Part shown: positions 17,217 through 24,968 of the stretch, piece after piece | Layout: each line of letters opens with the position of its first letter | How positions within the stretch are numbered: position 1 is the first letter of the stretch | NCBI GenBank assembly: GCA_002452215.1 | Contig: DKCO01000043.1 | Span: 16,735-80,734, forward strand | DNA length: 64,000 nt | Origin: Spirochaetales bacterium UBA6872 | GTDB taxonomy: Bacteria; Spirochaetota; Spirochaetia; Sphaerochaetales; Sphaerochaetaceae | Direction of reading: 5' to 3' | Translations under genes and position numbers: made by a program | Notes under the pieces: model-generated | What the model was told of the DNA's origin: nothing | Database searches by the model: none | What the model saw: only the letters and a program-made list of their open reading frames with translations

Positions 17217-18377
17217 TCAGTTGAAGAAAGTTTCGGTATCAATCTTTTGATAGCCACCAAAGCTCGATGGATAAGAGAAAATCTCTTCTGTCATCTCCTG
17301 ATTTAAGAACATCTTGCAAACCTCATTGGTCTTTGCTCTCATATCAATGTCCTCGAACAAGTCAGGGTAAACAGTCTTGGCAACAAACCAAGTATTGATC
17401 AAAGCGATTTCGTAGTTGGTATAGTAAGCGTTGTAAGCCATCTGCAGATACACATTTGCATCATTCCATGCCTTGCAAGTGTCAAACATCGTATTGTCCT
17501 CTCGATAGAGTGGAATGATATTTTTAACTGCGGCAGCATCAATGATCATAATATCAATATCATTTCCAATATCGACAAACTTCTCAGACTCGATTTTTTG
17601 TACTCCAGGAGCTAGCAAACCGGTAACAGCATTCTTTACGTTGGCAATATCAAATACAATATAGTCTCCAGATGTCATCAGGTGATTTGCAGTTCCCCAA
17701 TTGCCAAGGCCGCATATATAAACGCTTGGCTTATCGTCGCCAGCAATATTTTCAGTTCGAGATGCAATTTCAGCAGCTTCATTCTCAATGAATGAAATCA
17801 GAAGAGAAGCCCTTTCCTCCTCTCCGAAGAGCTTGCCAAGCAAAATCATGGATGCCTTGAAGGAATCATCAAAAACACCATCCGGACCCGATTTCAAAGT
17901 GATAACAGGAACGCCAAGCTGCTCTTGAAGGGCATTGGCTTTGTCTACATCCTCGAATTCGGAAATAACGATATCCGGATTGCATGAAAGAATTTTCTCA
18001 GCTTCGGCCGTCTGGGCCATCGGGCCACCGACACCACAAGAGTTCAGCTTGCTAAAGACATCGCCATAAGCAATCACATAAGGTCGGGCAACAGAGTCAA
18101 ACATCCTGGGTCTTTCGACCAGTTTGGTATTATCGATATCCTCGACGCCACAGAGAAGATCAACGCTTGCGATGTAGCTATACATACGTAGAGCACCAGC
18201 ACCAACACAGACAACTCTTTCATAGCTTCCTGGTATTACATCAACCTTACGACCAATCATATCTGTAACTGTTATCGACTCCGGTTCCCCTTTCAAGTTT
18301 TCTTCATTGTTGCCACTAGCGTACAGTGAAAAAAACATGACCAATGCAAACACAAACGCCAAAATCCTCTTATTCAT
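17217..18377 (-). CDS. Periplasmic binding protein of a FecCD-type importer
   Basis: 386 residues. Signal peptide ending at YASGN; there is no lipobox Cys. The mature part begins ITVTDMIGRKVDV and ERVVCVGAGALRMYSYI, the hallmark start of BtuF/FepB-type (cluster A/class III) binding proteins, followed by NPDIVISEFED and GVPVITLKSGPDG. Cargo is likely an iron or other metal complex, or a cobalamin-like ligand; the sequence alone does not decide. The ATG overlaps the ATPase gene stop (ATGA). Confidence 0.85.
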   Translation of the reverse strand: MNKRILAFVFALVMFFSLYASGNNEENLKGEPESITVTDMIGRKVDVIPGSYERVVCVGAGALRMYSYIASVDLLCGVEDIDNTKLVERPRMFDSVARPYVIAYGDVFSKLNSCGVGGPMAQTAEAEKILSCNPDIVISEFEDVDKANALQEQLGVPVITLKSGPDGVFDDSFKASMILLGKLFGEEERASLLISFIENEAAEIASRTENIAGDDKPSVYICGLGNWGTANHLMTSGDYIVFDIANVKNAVTGLLAPGVQKIESEKFVDIGNDIDIMIIDAAAVKNIIPLYREDNTMFDTCKAWNDANVYLQMAYNAYYTNYEIALINTWFVAKTVYPDLFEDIDMRAKTNEVCKMFLNQEMTEEIFSYPSSFGGYQKIDTETFFN

Positions 18378-19138
18378 TTTCTATTTCCTCCAATGATAAT
18401 TTTCTGATTTTCTATCTCGACAATCCTTACATCAATTCCAAAAGTGTCTTTAATCGCAGTCTCATTCATAGCATCCTTTCCACCGTGATGCTTTATCACA
18501 CCATCTTGCATGAAAAAGAATTTATCACCAAAATCGAGTGCCCGGTTCAAATCATGAATCGAGCTTAATATGGCAATATTCCTATTCTTTGCCAGATTTT
18601 TCGCCTCCTCTATGATAAGTTCTTCATTTGCGATGTCCAGATTGCCAGTAGGCTCATCAAACACAAGCAATTTAGGTTCCTGCGCTATAGCTCTAGCAAT
18701 AGCAACCTTCTGCCTTTCGCCACCAGAAAGCTCATCCACATCTTTCATGGCATATCCTTCAAGTTGCATATCCATAAGTATTTTTTCTACAGCTTCATAG
18801 TCTCTGGCATTTGCCTTCAGTCCAAAATAAGAGACTCTTCCCATTAGAACAGAATCAAATACAGTCAATGCGCCGAATTTAATGTCTTGCGGAACATAAG
18901 CAATCAGTCTCGCGCGATCCCGGCGTGGCATCTTCGATATATTCTCGCCATCAAAGCAAATGTGGCCGGCTGTGGGAGACAATATGCCTAAGATGTTTTT
19001 GAACAACGTTGTTTTACCTGAGCCGTTTTTTCCTAGCAAAATCCCGATTTCACCTGCATTTAATTTGAGGTTTACACCATTCAAAACAAACGGAGAGCTT
19101 TTTCCGTAGCGAAAGCAAAGGTTTTCAATCTCTAGCAT
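18374..19138 (-). CDS. ABC importer ATPase (FecE/BtuD type)
   Basis: 254 residues. Walker A GKNGSGKTT near 36-44, the family YVPQD Q-loop, signature LSGGERQ near 139, Walker B LLVFDEPTGNLD and a switch His in SSIHDLN. It couples ATP hydrolysis to the FecCD permease encoded just upstream (7-bp overlap) and the binding protein just downstream (4-bp overlap). Confidence 0.93.
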   Translation of the reverse strand: MLEIENLCFRYGKSSPFVLNGVNLKLNAGEIGILLGKNGSGKTTLFKNILGILSPTAGHICFDGENISKMPRRDRARLIAYVPQDIKFGALTVFDSVLMGRVSYFGLKANARDYEAVEKILMDMQLEGYAMKDVDELSGGERQKVAIARAIAQEPKLLVFDEPTGNLDIANEELIIEEAKNLAKNRNIAILSSIHDLNRALDFGDKFFFMQDGVIKHHGGKDAMNETAIKDTFGIDVRIVEIENQKIIIGGNRK

Positions 19139-20199
19139 CGACTCATCCCCTTTCGCGAAAAGATAAGAGCGACAAAGAAGGGCGCGCCAAGCAAGGAAGT
19201 AAGCGCACCAACAGGTAAGGAAGAGCCGTTTCCAATGCTACGAGAAAGTGCATCAGATACCAAGAGAAGCAAACTTCCGCAAAGTGCAGACATCGGTATC
19301 GAAAATCGATGGTCCTGTCCAAGCATCCTCTTTGCAACATGAGGGCAAATAAGGCCGACAAAACCAATAATCCCCAAAAATGAAACACATGCAGCACAAA
19401 TCATGGAAGCCAATAGCATCGATAAAAACCGTAGCTTTGCTACATGCACACCCATGCTTCTGGCCGTTTGATCACCGCTTAACAATGCATTGAATCGCCA
19501 AGACATAACCTGAAAGAAAATCATACCCAAAAGCACGAGTACAAACATAATGGCATTAGTTTTGTAAGTAGCTCTGCCAAGATCGCCAAAACTCCAGACA
19601 ACAGCAGCAGAAAGCCCTACATCGGTTGCAAAGAATTGCAAAATAGCGGTTGCCGCAGTCCATACAGAGCCGACAGCTATACCGGCAAGCACCACTACAC
19701 TTGGCGAGAATGACCGTATTTTACATAATCCTAAAATCAGCAGAACAGATGCCGTTGAGAATATAAAGGCCATTAGGCTTGTCGAATACGGATTTGCGCC
19801 CACAGAAAAATTATTCACATTGCCACCGACTGAGAGAAATCCTCCCGCAAATGCAATAATGGACAAATTCGCACCAAATACAGCCGCATTTGAAACACCC
19901 AACGTAGTTGGAGATGCCATAGTGTTATCCAATGTCGTTTGCATGATAAGGCCAGAAACAGATAGCCCTGCTCCAGCGATAATAGCCGCCAGGACTCTCG
20001 GGATTCGAATACTCCAAATGATTCTTTGCTGAGCTTTCGTTCCGTTGAGCATCAATGCCTTCAATGTCTCGTCGAATGTCATAGCTGACGAGCCAACAAA
20101 CATGGATGATACGGCCATGGCAACAACTGCAGCAAGCATTGCCATAATAATCAACCCAGACTTTCTGTTTTTCTTTTTAATATCTATTTGTCTGTTCAT
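19132..20199 (-). CDS. FecCD-type ABC permease
   Basis: 355 residues from the ATG at 20199, with about ten membrane helices and the family signatures RIPRVLAAIIAGAGLSVSG and FLGIIGFVGLICPHVARR-like (here GLICPHVAKRM). Start is uncertain: earlier ATGs at 20229 and 20256 are open in frame, but none of the three has a clear ribosome site, and the 20256 version would place a terminator-like hairpin inside the coding region. Family length favours 20199. Confidence 0.88.
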   Translation of the reverse strand: MNRQIDIKKKNRKSGLIIMAMLAAVVAMAVSSMFVGSSAMTFDETLKALMLNGTKAQQRIIWSIRIPRVLAAIIAGAGLSVSGLIMQTTLDNTMASPTTLGVSNAAVFGANLSIIAFAGGFLSVGGNVNNFSVGANPYSTSLMAFIFSTASVLLILGLCKIRSFSPSVVVLAGIAVGSVWTAATAILQFFATDVGLSAAVVWSFGDLGRATYKTNAIMFVLVLLGMIFFQVMSWRFNALLSGDQTARSMGVHVAKLRFLSMLLASMICAACVSFLGIIGFVGLICPHVAKRMLGQDHRFSIPMSALCGSLLLLVSDALSRSIGNGSSLPVGALTSLLGAPFFVALIFSRKGMSRC

Positions 20200-20204
20200 C
20201 TTCC

Positions 20205-20252
20205 AATAAAAATAGGCTGTCGCATCCATCTTCTGACAGATAACAACAGCCT
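20205..20252 (-). terminator. Terminator-like hairpin just before the FecCD permease
   Basis: In the transcript AGGCUGU pairs with ACAGCCU (20252-20246 with 20220-20214), followed by AUUUUUAUU, immediately before the permease start. An alternative inner pairing, CUGUC with GACAG, is also possible. This position suggests transcription attenuation of the importer genes. Confidence 0.5.
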
Positions 20253-20294
20253 TCATGACCGTAATTTAGCAATATGGATAATATAAATCCGAAC

Positions 20295-20318
20295 AAAAAC
20301 TTATCGGCTTCTGCCGAT
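20295..20318 (-). terminator. Intrinsic terminator after the DUF3842 gene
   Basis: AUCGGC AGAA GCCGAU followed by AAGUUUUUG. The second arm can also pair upstream (CGGCUU with AAGCCG, 20305-20326), so two alternative folds are possible. Confidence 0.6.
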
Positions 20319-20376
20319 TTAAGCCGAGTAGGCTCGACCATTGACTAGATTTTTGTATCACAGCTTGCACTGTTTT

Positions 20377-20793
20377 TCAAGGTTTTTGAGAAAGTATTTC
20401 ACGAATCTTTATAATGCAATCATCAAGAATACCTGATGTATTTATCCTATCGACTCCGGCAATATAGTTGTCGCATAAGTTCATCGGCAAAAGAATACGA
20501 ACAGCATTGCTACGTCCAACAGCCAATGCCATATCTGGTGTTATTTCACCCCACAGGGAATCGGCAATGGCTATGCCAATCGGCCCGATGATAATGTCTG
20601 CTGTACGACATCCAACCACAACCGCATTTTCGCCAGTTGCCGTTCGATCCGCTCCGGCTTTAAGCATCGCTTGGGATGCAAGCGCATTTGTACCTACAGC
20701 TGTTATAATCTGCTCCGGAAAGTTTTTCTTGATATTCTCTACAAGCTTGCGGCCAACACCACCGCCTTGTCCATCTATGATTAGTATATTCAT
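20377..20793 (-). CDS. DUF3842 family protein
   Basis: 138 residues. A short Rossmann-like protein starting NILIIDGQGGGVGRKLVENI, with TAVGTNALASQAMLKAGAD, VVGCRTADIIIGPIGIAIADSLWGEITP and AVGRSNAVRILLP. This is the DUF3842 pattern as I know it; function is unknown. The N-terminal GGGVG loop suggests nucleotide or dinucleotide binding. AAAGGA ribosome site. It is followed on the same strand by the FecCD importer and P-loop kinase genes, which makes a role in the same metal or cofactor pathway plausible. Confidence 0.75.
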   Translation of the reverse strand: MNILIIDGQGGGVGRKLVENIKKNFPEQIITAVGTNALASQAMLKAGADRTATGENAVVVGCRTADIIIGPIGIAIADSLWGEITPDMALAVGRSNAVRILLPMNLCDNYIAGVDRINTSGILDDCIIKIREILSQKP

Positions 20794-21005
20794 GTTACTG
20801 TCCTTTCAAATACAAAGCATATCTGCCAAGCAAATAGTCCTTGATTTTCTATCTCGTTTCTCTCTTTTAGGCATCGATATACTACCAAGAAAACAAACAT
20901 AGCGCTATATACATCTTTAGCCAAACTCAGATAGTGGTTGGAACATAGATCTGATTGTCTTGAGATGCAGAGTGCAAATCCAGAGCTCGAAAAGAGCGAT
21001 TTCAT
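20790..21005 (-). CDS. Doubtful 71-residue reading frame before the DUF3842 gene
   Basis: The frame overlaps the DUF3842 start as ATGA, the spacing used by real genes in this genome, and has AAGG before its ATG. The product has one hydrophobic stretch (YSAMFVFLVVYRCL) and resembles nothing I know. The rest of 20794-21122 shows no other structure. It may be a small membrane protein or chance. Confidence 0.2.
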   Translation of the reverse strand: MKSLFSSSGFALCISRQSDLCSNHYLSLAKDVYSAMFVFLVVYRCLKERNEIENQGLFAWQICFVFERTVT

Positions 21006-21122
21006 GAGATTCTGCCTTTTGTATGAATGCTCATTACTTGACTTCCATTCCTCAATGCTGTGCTACCCACTACTGTGATGAAGACTATCAACAATCAAAT
21101 GTGCAAAAAATGTTTTAAAGAA

Positions 21123-21227
21123 CTGAAAGCTCCAGATGCAACTAGAGCCTTCAGTTATCGGCTGTTAGAGAATATGCAAAGCATCAAAATCAATCAAAAG
21201 ATGGCACTTGTCGCCAACATTGTAGAC
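21123..21227. repeat. Direct repeat copy 1: duplicated 3' end of the FbpC-like gene
   Basis: 105 bp matching 22051-22155 with six differences, all at the hairpin end, and the last 72 bp identical. It holds the last 20 codons and stop of the ATPase gene plus its terminator hairpin, but no other part of that gene. After the hairpin on the minus strand comes a U-rich stretch (UUCUUUAAAACAUUUUUUG), better than that of copy 2, so this may be the original gene end. Confidence 0.9.
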
Positions 21228-21256
21228 GTTAATGCATCTTACATAATGACAGCATG

Positions 21257-21285
21257 TTGATATTAGACTAACATTTGCGCATACT
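21257..21285 (+). promoter_or_regulatory. Promoter of the toxin-antitoxin pair
   Basis: TTGATA (21257-21262), 17 bp, CATACT (21280-21285), 24 bp before the antitoxin ATG. Confidence 0.6.
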
Positions 21286-21308
21286 AGACTTAACAGAAGG
21301 TGTTCTAT

Positions 21309-21581
21309 ATGGCAACAACTAATTTAAATATTCGCACAGACAAGACAATCAAAAATCAAGCAGAACAAATCTTCAATGAACTCGGTCTGAATATGACAAC
21401 TGCTGTAAATATTTTCCTAAGAGCCACTATCCGTGAGCATGGTATTCCTTTTGAATTGAAATTGGAAACACCGAATGACACTACAGTCGCTGCAATTGAG
21501 GAAGGCAGAAAGATGATGGATGATCCTTCTGCTCCACGATATTCCAACATAGATGAACTTAAGGCAGCATTGGACATATGA
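21309..21581 (+). CDS. dinJ: RelB/DinJ-family antitoxin
   Basis: 90 residues from the ATG at 21309 (AAGGTG upstream; an ATG at 21300 is less well placed). The ribbon-helix-helix N-terminus reads TTNLNIRTDKTIKNQAEQIFNELGLNMTTAVNIFLR, the RelB/DinJ signature, and the C-terminal tail DDPSAPRYSNIDELKAAL wraps the toxin. It should neutralise the YafQ toxin encoded in a 4-bp ATGA overlap and repress its own promoter. It lies inside a segment bounded by 105-bp direct repeats. Confidence 0.92.
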   Translation: MATTNLNIRTDKTIKNQAEQIFNELGLNMTTAVNIFLRATIREHGIPFELKLETPNDTTVAAIEEGRKMMDDPSAPRYSNIDELKAALDI

Positions 21582-21859
21582 AATATGATATTCAGTTTAC
21601 CAATCAGTTCAAAAAAGATTTGAAGCTTGCAAGAAAGCAAAAGAAAAATCTTGATAAGCTGTTTGAAGTAGTCGACATTCTGGCAAATGGTGGTAAGCTG
21701 GAAGCAAAATACAGGGATCATGATCTTGCAGGCGATTATAAAGGCACGCATGAATGTCACATTGAGCCAGACTGGTTGTTTATTTATGAGATTCAGAGCA
21801 ATGCTTTAGTTTTAATGCTTTACAGACTTGGTACACACTCAGAACTATTCAAAAAGTAA
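21578..21859 (+). CDS. yafQ: YafQ-family mRNA interferase toxin
   Basis: 93 residues. RelE/YafQ fold: YDIQFTNQFKKDLKLARKQ helix, a central LPxxYRDHxLxGxYKGxxECHIEPDWLFIYEI core and the C-terminal LYRLGTHSELF containing the catalytic His. YafQ toxins bind the ribosome and cut mRNA. Partner antitoxin overlaps by ATGA upstream. A decayed relative lies at 29515-29582 on the other strand. Confidence 0.93.
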   Translation: MKYDIQFTNQFKKDLKLARKQKKNLDKLFEVVDILANGGKLEAKYRDHDLAGDYKGTHECHIEPDWLFIYEIQSNALVLMLYRLGTHSELFKK

Positions 21860-21996
21860 GTTCAGGAACAAAATAGAAATTTGAAAAGAATCTATGCCTA
21901 AATTGCTCGTAAAAGTATAGCAAAAACTGACAAGACTGACATCAAAATATCAATAGCCTTTGGCTATACAATCACCACCTCTCAAGGTTTTCTCTA

Positions 21997-22032
21997 CTTA
22001 TCAAGCTCTAGCCACAACAATACATGGAGCCT
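21997..22032 (-). mobile_element. Solo end resembling an ISL3 terminus
   Basis: A 36-bp stretch matches 27519-27554 at 28 positions (shared GTTGTGG and CTTGATAA blocks). The second copy lies where the left end of an ISL3 element should be, just upstream of a transposase fragment. Here there is only the end, with no transposase, between the yafQ stop and the second direct repeat. Confidence 0.45.
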
Positions 22033-22050
22033 TGAAATGTTTGCATATAT

Positions 22051-22155
22051 CTGAAAGCCCTAGAAAAAACTAGAGCCTTCAGCTATCGGCTGTTAGAGAA
22101 TATGCAAAGCATCAAAATCAATCAAAAGATGGCACTTGTCGCCAACATTGTAGAC
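22051..22155. repeat. Direct repeat copy 2, overlapping the 3' end of the FbpC-like gene
   Basis: 105 bp, 99 identical to 21123-21227. It includes the final 20 codons and stop of the ATPase gene and a 13-bp hairpin (CUGAAGGCUCUAG with CUAGGGCUUUCAG, two G-U pairs) with a U6 loop. The loop bases differ from copy 1 while the stem is kept. Confidence 0.9.
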
Positions 22156-23169
22156 TTTTCTATTCTTCGGATTGTGATCCTCAAGCTTCACAAGCGTATC
22201 ACCAAGCATGACATGGTAATTTTGATATGCACCCATGAAGCAAGACAGTACTACTTTGCACTCAAATCCTCCCGATTCAGCAAGGCTTGAGGCTTCAGGG
22301 CGCAAAACAATTGTATATTCCTTACCAATTTCAAGATTATTTTTCCTTGGAGCTAGAAGCTTATTGCCTTCAAAATCGAACAATGAATAGTCACCATCAT
22401 CTCCGATGTACTTGCCTTTAAGGAAATTGGCTTCTCCGATGAAATCAGCAACAAATTCATCAACAGGATGATAGTATACATCTTTTGGTGTACCCATTTG
22501 GGCTACTACGCCTTTGTTCATGATAATGATTTTATCAGATATAGCCATAGCTTCCGACTGATCATGTGTTACATAGATTGCTGTTATGCCGACCTCTTGT
22601 TGTATACGTCGAATCTCGGTTCTCATTTGCACTCTAAGCTTTGCATCTAGATTCGACAATGGCTCATCGAAAAGAAGGACAGATGGCTCGATTACCAAAG
22701 CACGCGCAAGTGCAACCCTTTGTTGCTGGCCTCCTGAAAGCTGGTTTGTCATCCTATCTTCCATTCCTGAAAGCTCAACAAGGTCCAATATCTTCATTAC
22801 TTTTTCTCTTATCACATCCTTCGGAAGTTTTCTCAGCTTCAAACCATATGCAACATTGTCGAAAATATTGTAATGAGGAAGAAGAGCATAGCTTTGGAAG
22901 ACCATTGCTGTATCACGCTTGTTTGGCGTAAGACTGTTTATCGGCTCATTGCCGAGATATATTTCTCCTTCATCAGGACTCTCAAAGCCCGCAATCATTC
23001 TCAAAGTCGTTGTCTTTCCACATCCAGAAGGTCCAAGAAGCGTCACAAAAGACCCTGCCTCTATCTCAAGAGATGTATCCTTCACAGCGTAAAAATCCTT
23101 CTTTGTCTTTGGATCTGTATATATCTTTGAGATATGTTCTAGACGAACACCTTTCTTTGTTTTCTCCAT
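22093..23169 (-). CDS. Fbp/Pot-type ABC importer ATPase
   Basis: 358 residues from the ATG at 23169 (AGGAG nine bases upstream). Walker A LLGPSGCGKTTTLRM near 45-59, Q-loop MVFQSYALLPH, signature LSGGQQQR, Walker B VLLFDEPLSNLDAKLR, switch His VTHDQSEAM, and a C-terminal TOBE-like domain (about 280-358). With the fused permease and binding protein upstream it forms an importer of the ferric iron/2-aminoethylphosphonate/polyamine class. The last 20 codons fall inside a direct repeat shared with 21123-21227. Confidence 0.92.
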   Translation of the reverse strand: MEKTKKGVRLEHISKIYTDPKTKKDFYAVKDTSLEIEAGSFVTLLGPSGCGKTTTLRMIAGFESPDEGEIYLGNEPINSLTPNKRDTAMVFQSYALLPHYNIFDNVAYGLKLRKLPKDVIREKVMKILDLVELSGMEDRMTNQLSGGQQQRVALARALVIEPSVLLFDEPLSNLDAKLRVQMRTEIRRIQQEVGITAIYVTHDQSEAMAISDKIIIMNKGVVAQMGTPKDVYYHPVDEFVADFIGEANFLKGKYIGDDGDYSLFDFEGNKLLAPRKNNLEIGKEYTIVLRPEASSLAESGGFECKVVLSCFMGAYQNYHVMLGDTLVKLEDHNPKNRKVYNVGDKCHLLIDFDALHIL

Positions 23170-23170
23170 A

Positions 23171-24883
23171 TTATTCACTCTCCTTGAGTTTTCTGCTAGT
23201 TCCGAAGTACTTGATGAATAGATCCATCAAAAGCACGGATCCATAAGTTATAGCAATGAGTATAGTTGCAAACGCACAAGCCAGACCATATGAGCCTTTC
23301 TCTGCAAACTCGTTGATTTGCACAGTAATAAGAAGGAACTCTGGTGTGACAAGAAGTATAATTGCCGATATAGCTGTTATGCTTCTTACAAAAGCTGTCA
23401 CAAGACCGCTTAAGAAAGAGTCCTTGATCAAAGGCAATGTGACAGTCGTGAAGACCTTGAAGCTGTTCGCTCCCATGTCATATGCCGATTCTTCTATCGA
23501 CTTATCGATTTGCCTTAATGCCGATATTCCGCTTCTTGTTCCTGTTGGAAGAGATCTGACTACGAAAACAATGATCAAAATCAGTGCATAACCGTATAAA
23601 CCTTGTAAAAAGCCAGTATGGAAAACCCCGCTTGAGAATCCTCTTATGTAACCTACACCTAAAACTGTGCCTGGCACAGCCATTGCAAGCATGGAAACAG
23701 CTTCTATGAAACCTTTTGACTTGAATTTCTTCTTCACAACCAGATATGAGATTATCATTGACAAAAGAGCTGTAATTGGAGATGCAATCAATGATAACGT
23801 AAATGAATCGGTGAACGCCTTTAAGCCCTTATATCGAGTAAATACAAGCTTGAACCATTTTCCAGTAAGCGGGAAGAACTTATAACCCCAAGTAGGAAAT
23901 AGTGCCCCTATTGGAACACACGCGTACATGAGTATTACAAAAATAGCAATTGCAGAGCATAATGCAACAAGAGGAATCTTCACGCTCTTGTCTTCAATTG
24001 GCATTCTTGCTCTAGATGCTTTTCCCGTCAACGTTGCTGCAGTTTTCTTCTCAAGAACGTACTTTTGCACCCAGAACATAACAAGAGTTATAGATAGAAG
24101 CACAACAGCCATTGCTGCAGCACCTGGCTTATCATATGCTCCTGTGATTTGCAAATAAATCGTGGTAGCAAGTGTATCATAAGAGCCACCGATGAGCATT
24201 GGGTTTGCAAAATCAGCAATCGATTCGATGAAAGTAACTAAAAATGCATTGCCAAGACCAGGAAGCACAAGAGGTAGTGTCACACTTGTGAATACCTTGA
24301 AGCGAGATGCTCCCATATCACGAGCAGCTTCTTCCAGCGATGGATCTATATTCTTCAAGAGCCCTTTAAGCATCATATAGCATACTGGGAAGAATGTAAG
24401 TGATTGCACAATTGCAATTCCCCAAAAGCCATAAACGGAATTATCATAGATGCCTAGGATATGCCTTGTTATTATGCCTGACTTTCCAAAAAGCATTATC
24501 ATTGACAATGAAAGCACAAATGGAGGAGAAACAACAGGAAGCATAGATACCAACTTGAACAGCCCTCCAGAGAATCTTCCCATCTTCAAATAGACTTCAA
24601 CATATGCGAACAAAAGCCCAACAAGCGTAGAGATTATGCCAACCAGAAAACCGACTTTCAAGGTATTTGCAATTGCCGTAGTAAAAGTAGGAATCTTGAA
24701 TATACGCCTAAAGACTGAAAACCCGAAGCCCCCATCGCCAACAAATGAGTCAACTAGCAATATTGCTAGCGGATAAAGTATAAAAAGAGTAAGGAAAGCA
24801 ATTAATACGACAATAGTTGTGACCATAATTGGATCAGCCATTAGCTTTTTCCTATCCAATGCGGCACTCTGTGCTTTTAACAT
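23171..24883 (-). CDS. Fused two-domain ABC permease (FbpB-like)
   Basis: 570 residues with about twelve membrane helices. Two copies of the permease EAA loop are visible: EEAARDMGASRFKVFTSVTLPLVLPG in the first half and EESAYDMGANSFKVFTTVTLPLIKD in the second. This double-permease layout is typical of FbpB-type ferric iron and phosphonate importers. GGAGG ribosome site before the ATG; the stop lies 1 bp from the ATPase start. Confidence 0.92.
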   Translation of the reverse strand: MLKAQSAALDRKKLMADPIMVTTIVVLIAFLTLFILYPLAILLVDSFVGDGGFGFSVFRRIFKIPTFTTAIANTLKVGFLVGIISTLVGLLFAYVEVYLKMGRFSGGLFKLVSMLPVVSPPFVLSLSMIMLFGKSGIITRHILGIYDNSVYGFWGIAIVQSLTFFPVCYMMLKGLLKNIDPSLEEAARDMGASRFKVFTSVTLPLVLPGLGNAFLVTFIESIADFANPMLIGGSYDTLATTIYLQITGAYDKPGAAAMAVVLLSITLVMFWVQKYVLEKKTAATLTGKASRARMPIEDKSVKIPLVALCSAIAIFVILMYACVPIGALFPTWGYKFFPLTGKWFKLVFTRYKGLKAFTDSFTLSLIASPITALLSMIISYLVVKKKFKSKGFIEAVSMLAMAVPGTVLGVGYIRGFSSGVFHTGFLQGLYGYALILIIVFVVRSLPTGTRSGISALRQIDKSIEESAYDMGANSFKVFTTVTLPLIKDSFLSGLVTAFVRSITAISAIILLVTPEFLLITVQINEFAEKGSYGLACAFATILIAITYGSVLLMDLFIKYFGTSRKLKESE

Positions 24884-24916
24884 AGCTTTTCCTCCTTGTA
24901 GTTAGTTAAGAAATCC

Positions 24917-24952
24917 CAAAAATAGGGATGATTTGCTTTTAACCATCCCTAT
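24917..24952 (-). terminator. Hairpin between the binding-protein and permease genes
   Basis: AUAGGGAUG pairs with CAUCCCUAU, followed by UUUUGGG. It lies between the binding-protein stop and the permease start, as a partial terminator or 3' stabiliser that would leave more binding protein than membrane components. Confidence 0.65.
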
Positions 24953-24968
24953 CCTTTTTCAATATTTG

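Noticed and set aside
21060..21260. 66-codon plus-strand frame before the antitoxin
   Set aside because: It reads the antisense strand of the duplicated gene end; the same sequence at 22102 is antisense to the ATPase gene.
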